Source: Arenimonas metalli CF5-1 (GTDB lineage Bacteria > Pseudomonadota > Gammaproteobacteria > Xanthomonadales > Xanthomonadaceae). From it: a DNA stretch of 64,000 nt. A program made the translations under genes and the position numbers. The DNA is taken from positions 24,746 through 88,745 of the forward strand of contig NZ_AVCK01000016.1 in NCBI RefSeq assembly GCF_000747155.1. The letters are read 5' to 3'. Below are positions 54,583 to 64,000 of this stretch, piece after piece. Positions within the stretch are counted from its first letter, which is position 1. Each line of letters starts with the position of its first letter. A model generated the notes under the pieces. That model was not told where the DNA came from, ran no database searches, and worked only from the letters and a program-made list of their open reading frames with translations.

Positions 54583-55950
54583 TCACTTCTTGGTGGGCCG
54601 CTGCCAGCCGTCGATGGTTTGCTGGCGGCCGCGGGCGATGGTGAGCTTGCCGGCGGGCGCGGGCTTGCTGATGACCGAGCCGGCGCCGATGGTGGCCTGC
54701 TCGCCGATCTCGACCGGCGCCACCAGCGACGAGTTCGACCCGATGAAGGCGCCGTCGCCGATCGTGGTCGTGGACTTGTTCACGCCGTCGTAGTTGCAGG
54801 TGATGGTGCCGGCGCCGATGTTCACCGCGCTGCCGATCTCGGCATCGCCGAGGTAGCTCAGGTGGTTGGCCTTGCTGCCCGGGCCCAGGCGCGCCTTCTT
54901 GGTTTCGACGAAGTTGCCGATGTGCACGTCGTCGGCCAGTTCGGTCCCCGGGCGCAGGCGGGCATACGGGCCGATGGCGCAGCCCGCGCCGGCGACGACG
55001 CCCTCGAGGTCGCTGTGCGCGCGCACCACGGTGCCGGCGCCGAGCACCACGTCGCGCAGGCGGCAGAAGGGGCCGATGCGGACGTCGTCGCCCAGCACGA
55101 CGCGGCCTTCGAGGATCACGTTGGCATCGATCTCGACGTCGCGGCCGGCGGTGACGGTGCCGCGCTGGTCGTAGCGCGCCGGGTCGGCGAGGCGCACGCC
55201 TTCGCGCATCAGGGCCTCGGCGGCGCGACGCTGGAAAGCGCGCTCGAGCCGCGCGAGCTGGATCGGATCATTGGCACCCTCGGCTTCCCCGGCCACCAGG
55301 CAACCCACCTGCGCGGCGGGCCGGCCGTCGGCGCGCGCCATCGCGAAGATGTCGGTGAGGTAGTACTCGCCCTGCGCGTTGTCGTTGCCGAGGCGGCCGA
55401 GCCAGCGGCGCAGGTCGGCGGCGGGCGCGGCGATCACGCCCGTGTTCACCAGGCGCACGGCGCGCTGGCGGTCGTCGGCATCCTTGTGCTCGACGATGGC
55501 CTGCACGTCGCCGTTGCCGTCGAGCACCACGCGGCCGTAGCCGGTCGGGTCGTCCAGGGTTTCGGTGAGCACGGCGGCACGGCTACCGGCGGCCTCGAGC
55601 AGGCCGCGCAGGGTGTCCACGGTGATCAGCGGGACATCGGCGTAGAGCACCAGCACGCGGGCGCGGTCGGGCACGCCCGGCATCGCCTGCAGCACGGCGT
55701 GGCCGGTGCCCAGCTGCTGCGCCTGTTCGGCCCAGTGCAGGTCGGCCTGCCCGGCGAAGGCGGCACGCACCTGGTCGCCGCCGTGGCCGTACACGACATG
55801 GATGCCGGCGGCGCCCAGCGCGCGCGCGGTTTCGATGGCGTGCGCCAGCATCGGGCGGCCGGCGATGGGCTGCAGCACCTTCGGGGTGCGCGACTTCATC
55901 CGCTTGCCCTCGCCGGCGGCGAGGATGATCACGTGCAGTGCCTGGGTCAT
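54583..55950 (-). CDS. glmU: bifunctional N-acetylglucosamine-1-phosphate uridyltransferase / glucosamine-1-phosphate acetyltransferase
   Basis: Makes UDP-GlcNAc for cell wall and lipopolysaccharide in two steps. 455 residues, usual length. The N-terminal pyrophosphorylase has [12 protein letters not shown] and [13 protein letters not shown], with VLYADVPLI binding metal; the C-terminal left-handed beta-helix has many hexapeptide turns ([40 protein letters not shown]) with the acetyl-CoA site and acid/base region [21 protein letters not shown] strong AGGAGG site lies 7 nt before the ATG. It lies downstream of atpC with the GtrA-like gene on the opposite strand between them. Confidence 0.96.
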   Translation of the reverse strand: MTQALHVIILAAGEGKRMKSRTPKVLQPIAGRPMLAHAIETARALGAAGIHVVYGHGGDQVRAAFAGQADLHWAEQAQQLGTGHAVLQAMPGVPDRARVLVLYADVPLITVDTLRGLLEAAGSRAAVLTETLDDPTGYGRVVLDGNGDVQAIVEHKDADDRQRAVRLVNTGVIAAPAADLRRWLGRLGNDNAQGEYYLTDIFAMARADGRPAAQVGCLVAGEAEGANDPIQLARLERAFQRRAAEALMREGVRLADPARYDQRGTVTAGRDVEIDANVILEGRVVLGDDVRIGPFCRLRDVVLGAGTVVRAHSDLEGVVAGAGCAIGPYARLRPGTELADDVHIGNFVETKKARLGPGSKANHLSYLGDAEIGSAVNIGAGTITCNYDGVNKSTTTIGDGAFIGSNSSLVAPVEIGEQATIGAGSVISKPAPAGKLTIARGRQQTIDGWQRPTKK

Positions 55951-56008
55951 GGGTTCCCTCCTGGCGCCTAGTATCGGCGCGCCGGCGCGGCGCTGCTAGC
56001 ATGCGCGC

Positions 56009-56407
56009 ATGACCGGCCACCCGCACCCGATTTCACGGCAAGCCCTGCTTTTCCTGCTTGTAGGCGCCGCGCAGCTGCTGCTTGACAGCGCGGTGTTCAT
56101 TGGCCTGACCGCGCTTGGCCTGCCGCTTGTGCTGGGAAATATTCTCGGCCGCGTCGCGGGTGCGAGCCTGGGCTACTGGCTCAACGGCCGCTACACCTTT
56201 GCCCGCGGCGGCGAACCGCAGCTGCAGCGGCGGCATCTGTGGCGCTTCGTGGTGGCGTGGTCGGCGCTGACGGTGCTGAGCACCGCGCTGCTGGTGGCCG
56301 TGGAGGCCGCCGCGGGACTCGCCGGTTCCTGGCTCGCCAAGCCGCTGGTCGAGGCACTGATGGCCGCGATCGGCTTCGTGGTCTGGCGGCAGTGGGTCTA
56401 CCGCTGA
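56009..56407 (+). CDS. GtrA-family membrane protein
   Basis: A 132-residue four-helix membrane protein of the GtrA/DPMS family: LLFLLVGAAQLLLDSAVFIG, LGNILGRVAGASLGYWLNGRYTF as the hallmark second helix and turn, WRFVVAWSALTVLSTALLVA, and a last helix ending GFVVWRQWVYR. Relatives help flip or position lipid-linked sugars for cell-surface glycosylation. No glycosyltransferase is adjacent. It is divergent from glmU with 58 bp between and is followed by a REP-like inverted pair. Confidence 0.9.
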   Translation: MTGHPHPISRQALLFLLVGAAQLLLDSAVFIGLTALGLPLVLGNILGRVAGASLGYWLNGRYTFARGGEPQLQRRHLWRFVVAWSALTVLSTALLVAVEAAAGLAGSWLAKPLVEALMAAIGFVVWRQWVYR

Positions 56408-56417
56408 CCCTTCCCCT

Positions 56418-56480
56418 GTAGGAGGGCCTTCAGGCCCGAAGCCTTTCGCTGAAAAGCTTCGGGCCTGAAGGCCCTGCTAC
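56418..56480. repeat. REP-like inverted pair (GTAGGAG...CTTCAGGCC)
   Basis: Arms 56418-56442 and 56456-56480 are 25 nt with one mismatch, around a 13-nt loop. Each arm has an internal GGCCTTCAGGCC palindrome and a GTAGGAG/GTAGCAG outer end. The layout is that of a doublet of repetitive extragenic palindromes (REPIN). A singlet relative is at 58523-58547. Confidence 0.75.
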
Positions 56481-56509
56481 AAGGCGTCGGCGGGGCAATC
56501 GCGAGGCCC

Positions 56510-56539
56510 AAAAAAAACGCCGGCGCGAGGCCGGCGTTT
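56510..56539 (-). terminator. Rho-independent terminator of the atp operon
   Basis: On the minus strand a 10-bp stem (AAACGCCGGC, read from 56539 inward, with its complement ending at 56515) and 5-nt loop are followed by eight T residues (A-run 56510-56517). It lies 22 bp beyond the atpC stop. Confidence 0.9.
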
Positions 56540-56561
56540 CGTCGAACCGGGGGTTACCGGC

Positions 56562-56987
56562 TCAGTGCTTGAGGTTCTTGCGCAGGCGCTCGAGGGCCTG
56601 CAGCTGCGCCATCGCTTCGGCCAGGCGGGCCTGGGCTTCGGCGATTTCCATCGCCTCGCCGCGGTTGGCCAGCACGCGCTCGGCTTCGGCCTTGGCTTCC
56701 TTGGCCTTGGCCTCGTCGAGGTCGGCGGCGCGGATGGCGGTGTCGGTGAGGACGGTCACCACCTGCGGCTGCACCTCGAGGATGCCGCCGGAGACGTAGA
56801 AGAACTGCTCTTCGCCGTTGGCCAGGATGACGCGCACCTGGCCGGGCTTGAGGCGGGTGATCAGCGGCGCGTGGCGCGGCGCGATGCCGAGTTCGCCCAG
56901 CTCGCCGGTGGCCACGACCATCTGCACCTCACCGTGGAAGATCTCTTCCTCGGCGCTGACGATGTCGCAACGGATGGTGCTTGCCAT
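56562..56987 (-). CDS. atpC: ATP synthase epsilon subunit
   Basis: Central-stalk subunit that couples rotor to catalytic head and can inhibit hydrolysis. 141 residues: N-terminal beta-sandwich ([60 protein letters not shown]) and a C-terminal helical hairpin rich in Ala, Glu and Lys ending [11 protein letters not shown]. Last gene of the operon; separated from atpD by 61 bp containing an inverted repeat. Confidence 0.96.
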   Translation of the reverse strand: MASTIRCDIVSAEEEIFHGEVQMVVATGELGELGIAPRHAPLITRLKPGQVRVILANGEEQFFYVSGGILEVQPQVVTVLTDTAIRAADLDEAKAKEAKAEAERVLANRGEAMEIAEAQARLAEAMAQLQALERLRKNLKH

Positions 56988-57008
56988 GATGGATTTCCTG
57001 CGTTAGCT

Positions 57009-57042
57009 CCCTCTCCCGCGTGCGGGAGAGGGCCGGGGAGAG
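57009..57042. repeat. inverted repeat with CTCTCCC units between atpC and atpD
   Basis: CCCTCTCCCGC (57009-57019) and GCGGGAGAGGG (57022-57032) are perfect 11-bp arms with a 2-nt spacer, followed by another GGGGAGAGGG. It is related to the motifs at 9678-9708 and 12625-12652. It lies inside the operon, so it could tune atpC expression or protect the message end. Confidence 0.6.
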
Positions 57043-57048
57043 GGCCGC

Positions 57049-58547
<1,499 letters not shown>

Positions 58548-58558
58548 GGGGGTTTGGG

Positions 58559-59422
58559 TCAAACTGCGGCGGCGCCGCCGACGATTTCCGAGATTTCCTG
58601 GGTGATCGCGGCCTGGCGGGCCTTGTTGTAGATCAGGTTCAGCGTGCCGATCAGCTTGGTCGCGTTGTCGGAGGCCGCCTTCATGGCCACCATCCGCGCC
58701 GCGTGCTCGGACGCGAGGTTCTCGAGCACGGCCTGGTAGACCAGCGACTCGACGTAGCGCGTGAGCACCTGGTCCAGCACGGTGGCCGGGTCGGGTTCGT
58801 ACAGGTAGTCCCAGTCGTGCTTGGCGTCGAGCTTCTCGGCGGCCGGCAGCGGCAGCAGCTGGTCCTGCGTCGCGCGCTGGGTCATCGTGTTGATGAAGTC
58901 GTTGTAGCAGAGGAACACGCGGTCCAGGCTTCCGGCGGCGTAGCCGTCCAGCATCACCTTGATCACGCCGACGAGCTGCTCCAGCGCCGGCTTCTCGCCG
59001 AGGTGGGTGACCGAGCCGACCATGTTGACCTTCAGGCGGCGGAAGAATACCGACGCCTTCTGGCCGATGCAGACCACGTCGACCTCGACGCCCTTCTCCT
59101 GCCAGCCGCGCATGTCGGCCAGGATGCGGCGGAACATCTGCGAGTTCAGGCCGCCGCACAGGCCACGGTCGGTCGACACCACGATGTAGCCGATGCGCTT
59201 GATGCCGTCGCGCTTGGCCATGAACGGGTGCACGTACTCGGTGTTCGCCTGCGCGATGTGGCCGATGACCTGGCGCATCAGGCGCGCATACGGACGCGAG
59301 TCCTTCATGCGGTCCTGCGCCTTGCGGATCTTCGACGCGGAGACCATCTCGAGGGCGCGCGTCACCTTGCGGGTGTTCTGCACGCTCTTGATCTTGGTCT
59401 TGATTTCCCTGCCGCCAGCCAT
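58559..59422 (-). CDS. atpG: ATP synthase gamma subunit
   Basis: Rotor shaft of F1. 287 residues, with the usual N- and C-terminal coiled-coil helices ([37 protein letters not shown] and, at the end, [40 protein letters not shown]). The central Rossmann-like domain includes [14 protein letters not shown]. It starts 9 bp after atpA ends. Confidence 0.97.
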   Translation of the reverse strand: MAGGREIKTKIKSVQNTRKVTRALEMVSASKIRKAQDRMKDSRPYARLMRQVIGHIAQANTEYVHPFMAKRDGIKRIGYIVVSTDRGLCGGLNSQMFRRILADMRGWQEKGVEVDVVCIGQKASVFFRRLKVNMVGSVTHLGEKPALEQLVGVIKVMLDGYAAGSLDRVFLCYNDFINTMTQRATQDQLLPLPAAEKLDAKHDWDYLYEPDPATVLDQVLTRYVESLVYQAVLENLASEHAARMVAMKAASDNATKLIGTLNLIYNKARQAAITQEISEIVGGAAAV

Positions 59423-59431
59423 GTCAGTTCC

Positions 59432-60976
<1,545 letters not shown>

Positions 60977-61033
60977 GGGTATGTCCCTGGGTCGTCCGGC
61001 CGGGGCCGGCGCTTGGTTCAAAGGAAAATCGGA

Positions 61034-61564
61034 TCAGTTCGCCAGCGCCGCGCCGAGGCGCGCCAGCTTGGTGCGGATCGAGCCATCGATGACCACGTCG
61101 CCCGCGTCCACGACGGCACCGCCGATCAGGGCGGGGTCGACGCTGGCGGTGATCTCGACCTCGCGGCCGAAACGACGCTTGAGCGAAGCGGTGAGGCGGG
61201 CGATGGCGTCGGCGTCCAGGGCGACCGCGGAGGTCACCGTCGCCTTGACGACACGCTCGGCCTCGGCGCGCAGCTGCTCGTACAGGCCGGCGATCTCCGG
61301 CAGCAGGGCCAGGCGCCGGTTGGCGGCCAGCACGCCGACGAAGCGCTCGAAGCCGGCGTCGGCTTCGCCCTTCGGCATCACCATGCGGGCCAGCGACGCG
61401 GCATCCATGCGCGGGTGGCCGAACAGGGCCTGCACGTCGGGATGCGCGGCGACCTGGGCGGCGAAGCCCAGCATGCCCGACCACTTGGGCAGCGCGCCCT
61501 GGGCCTGCGCGAGCGAGAACGCGGCGCGGGCGTAGGGGCGTGCGAGGGTGACTGCTTGGCTCAT
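61034..61564 (-). CDS. atpH: ATP synthase delta subunit
   Basis: Connects the peripheral stalk to the top of F1. 176 residues: N-terminal helical bundle (TLARPYARAAFSLAQAQGAL, FVGVLAANRRLALLPEIAGL) and the C-terminal domain (KATVTSAVALDADAIARLTA, PALIGGAVVDAGDVVIDGSI). Starts 13 bp after atpF ends. Confidence 0.96.
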   Translation of the reverse strand: MSQAVTLARPYARAAFSLAQAQGALPKWSGMLGFAAQVAAHPDVQALFGHPRMDAASLARMVMPKGEADAGFERFVGVLAANRRLALLPEIAGLYEQLRAEAERVVKATVTSAVALDADAIARLTASLKRRFGREVEITASVDPALIGGAVVDAGDVVIDGSIRTKLARLGAALAN

Positions 61565-61577
61565 GGCGGCGTCCGGA

Positions 61578-62048
61578 TCAGATGTCGGCGGCGAGTTCGT
61601 CCAGCAGCGCCTTGTGGGCGTTGCCGTCGATCTCCTTGCGGATCAGGCGCTCGGCACCGGCCACGGCGAGCGCACCGACCTGGCGGCGCAGCTCTTCCTT
61701 GGCACGGGTGGCCGCGGCGTCGATCTCGGCGTCGGCCTGGATGCGGATGCGCTTGGCTTCCGCATGGGCTTCGTCCTTGGCGAGGTCGATGATCTGGGCG
61801 CGACGGGCCTCGGCCTGGGCGATGATCTCGTTGGCCTTGGCGCGGGCTTCGCGCAGGACCTCGTTGACCTTCTCCTCGGCCTGCGCCAGGTCCTTCTTGC
61901 TGCGGTCGGCAGCGGCCAGGCCCTCGGCGATCTTCTGCTGGCGCTCCTCGATGGCAGCGAGCAGCGGCGGCCAGATCTTGGTCGCGATGATCCAGATGAG
62001 GCCTGCGAAGGCCAGCGCCTGGGCGATCAGGGTTGCATTGATGTTCAT
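61578..62048 (-). CDS. atpF: ATP synthase subunit b
   Basis: Peripheral stalk. 156 residues: one N-terminal membrane helix ([20 protein letters not shown]) then a long charged dimeric coiled coil ([40 protein letters not shown]) reaching up to delta. The 94-bp gap to atpE contains two GC-rich hairpins. Confidence 0.96.
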   Translation of the reverse strand: MNINATLIAQALAFAGLIWIIATKIWPPLLAAIEERQQKIAEGLAAADRSKKDLAQAEEKVNEVLREARAKANEIIAQAEARRAQIIDLAKDEAHAEAKRIRIQADAEIDAAATRAKEELRRQVGALAVAGAERLIRKEIDGNAHKALLDELAADI

Positions 62049-62142
62049 GGCTGCGCTCTATCCGGTGTCTTTCGGGACCCTTGCGGGTCCTGCACGGCAA
62101 CCCGCGCCGGCGGTGTGCCGGGCGCGGGTTCGGTCGGGCGGA

Positions 62143-63283
<1,141 letters not shown>

Positions 63284-63303
63284 TGCGTCCAACCTGTTTG
63301 AAT

Positions 63304-63675
63304 TCATCGTCGCTGCATTGCCACCGCCGCGGATGCGGCGAGGGCGGCCACCAGCCCCGCCAGCAGCGGCAGCGGCGGGAGCTTCCAGACACCGATCGCC
63401 AGCACGCCCAGCGCCAGGACCAGCACCCACTTGGCGAACACGCCGACCACGAGGCGCATCAGTGCGCCGGTCGCCGTCGTCACGCCGCCTTCGAGCAGGG
63501 CGCGCCCCATCAGGAACGTGCCCAGCGCGACCGCCGAAGCCCCGGTCATCGTCGCCGCCGCCGCGGGCAGCCCGTACAGGGCGCCCAGCAGGACCGCCAC
63601 GACACCCCCGGCCAGCAACTGTGCCAGCGCGGCTTTACGCGCCAGGCGGTTCGTGGCTGCAGGGGTTCGGGACAC
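63304..63675 (-). CDS. atpI: ATP synthase subunit I (assembly factor)
   Basis: First gene of the atp operon. A four-helix membrane protein of about 123 residues (AALAQLLAGGVVAVLLGALY, AAAATMTGASAVALGTFLMG, RLVVGVFAKWVLVLALGVLA, LPLLAGLVAALAASAAVAMQ). AtpI proteins aid assembly of the c-ring. The GTG at 63673-63675 is chosen because GGA lies 6 nt upstream; TTG codons at 63690 or 63696 would lengthen it by 5-7 residues. Confidence 0.85.
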   Translation of the reverse strand: MSRTPAATNRLARKAALAQLLAGGVVAVLLGALYGLPAAAATMTGASAVALGTFLMGRALLEGGVTTATGALMRLVVGVFAKWVLVLALGVLAIGVWKLPPLPLLAGLVAALAASAAVAMQRR

Positions 63676-63721
63676 GGTGGATCCAAGCAAGCCCAAGGAA
63701 ACCCCCGGGCGTGGGGCGCAA

Positions 63722-63751
63722 ATTATACGCGTGCGTGCGGGCGCGGCTCAA
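63722..63751 (-). promoter_or_regulatory. probable sigma-70 promoter of the atp operon
   Basis: On the minus strand, -35 TTGAGC (63746-63751) and a consensus -10 TATAAT (63722-63727) are separated by 18 bp. The start point near 63715 gives a leader of about 40 nt to atpI. The rest of the spacer up to 63945 shows no gene. Confidence 0.65.
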
Positions 63752-63945
63752 GGGCGAAAAGCGTGAATTTCAGACCTTTCGCGAATCTTTTTTGTCTTCA
63801 CCGGAACTCGGCCGCCGCCCTTGCGGGAGGCTTGCCGGCACCGCCACCCCTGGACCAAGACCCTCGTGCCCGAGCCGCCGCCCACAGTGGCACATACGGG
63901 CGGGAATAGCGAAGCCCGCTGGCGCGGCAGCCGATAACGCAAAGA

Positions 63946-63974
63946 AAAACGCCGCCTTTTTGGGGCGGCGTTTT
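63946..63974 (-). terminator. terminator of the rRNA operon
   Basis: AAAACGCCGCC (63946-63956) and GGCGGCGTTTT (63964-63974) form an 11-bp stem with a 7-nt loop; on the minus strand it ends in a T-run. It begins 11 bp beyond the 5S rRNA end, as expected for the stop of an rrn operon reading toward atp. It is symmetric enough to stop transcription in both directions. Confidence 0.8.
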
Positions 63975-63985
63975 GGGATAAAAAC

Positions 63986-64000
63986 CCTGGCGATGACCTA
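63986..64000 (-). rRNA. rrf: 5S ribosomal RNA, 3' end only
   Basis: The last bases, read on the minus strand, are TAGGTCATCGCCAGG, which matches the 3' end of gammaproteobacterial 5S rRNA (GUAGGUCAUCGCCAGG type). The gene runs out of the window. The strong hairpin terminator immediately after it supports the call; only about 15 nt are visible, so it rests on the match plus context. Confidence 0.7.

Noticed and set aside
63748..63942. 64-codon minus-strand frame upstream of atpI
   Set aside because: It lies across the spacer next to the atp promoter and rrn terminator, lacks a ribosome site and has an Arg/Gly-rich composition expected by chance.

Overview
The window is about 64 kb of very GC-rich bacterial chromosome. 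Gene content and order (a complete F-type ATP synthase operon followed by glmU and glmS, recCBD, pyrC, queD, acnD/prpF) fit a gammaproteobacterium of the Xanthomonadaceae/Lysobacteraceae (Lysobacter- or Luteimonas-like). That assignment is inferred from gene order and protein style, not from a search. The right edge holds the last bases of a 5S rRNA gene on the minus strand and its terminator, so an rRNA operon lies just outside and reads toward the atp operon.

Layout. 1-3.5 kb: the end of a GGDEF protein, a ClpP-like lipoprotein, pyrC and a small secreted SnoaL-like protein. 3.6-6.7 kb: a translationally coupled signalling operon (LuxR-type regulator, CHASE3 hybrid histidine kinase, stand-alone receiver). 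6.8-11.2 kb: periplasmic GlpQ, a short-chain dehydrogenase plus double-cupin pair, and a lipoamide-dehydrogenase-like flavoprotein. 11.2-17 kb, all minus strand: a fused esterase/Baeyer-Villiger monooxygenase, an outer-membrane barrel overlapping a secreted amidohydrolase, a short-chain dehydrogenase and a YCII protein. 17-22 kb: prpF and acnD of the 2-methylcitrate cycle, separated by a HEPN/nucleotidyltransferase toxin-antitoxin-like pair with its own tandem operators. 22-25 kb: an orphan contractile-tail sheath gene and an MHYT sensor with a worn-out GGDEF domain. 25-34 kb: recC-recB-recD with 4-nt overlaps. 34-35.5 kb: two unknown genes behind a sigma-54-type promoter, then queD. 35.5-40.6 kb: an RND efflux operon ending in its TetR regulator, with a promoter/operator at 40.53-40.57 kb. 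40.7-47 kb: bioD, free-methionine-sulfoxide reductase, a TfoX C-terminal-domain protein, dinG, a LOG-family gene and glmS. 47.1-54.4 kb: a six-gene plus-strand unit (adaptor, ABC ATPase, two FtsX-type permeases, a sigma-54-activating response regulator and an NtrY-like kinase) behind a near-consensus sigma-54 promoter. 54.6-64 kb: glmU, a GtrA-like gene and atpC-D-G-A-H-F-E-B-I.

The most distinctive genome-scale signal is a set of small palindromic elements sitting between and at the 3' ends of genes. There are paired 21-bp palindromes of the AAATGAACC type, a 33-bp perfect inverted repeat starting GGTACCGGG, a 36-bp perfect inverted repeat starting GGGGTCAGAG, a shorter GGGGTCAGGT hairpin, and REP-like TGTAGGAG elements. 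At three genes the element supplies the last codons and/or the stop codon. No transposase, CRISPR array, tRNA or intact prophage is visible.

Functional links: the kinase/regulator pair at 51.7-54.4 kb probably drives its own ABC efflux operon through sigma-54. The TetR repressor probably shuts its own RND pump through a 16-bp dyad over the -10 box. The rrn, atp, glmU and glmS block is core housekeeping, into which the efflux/two-component unit is set.
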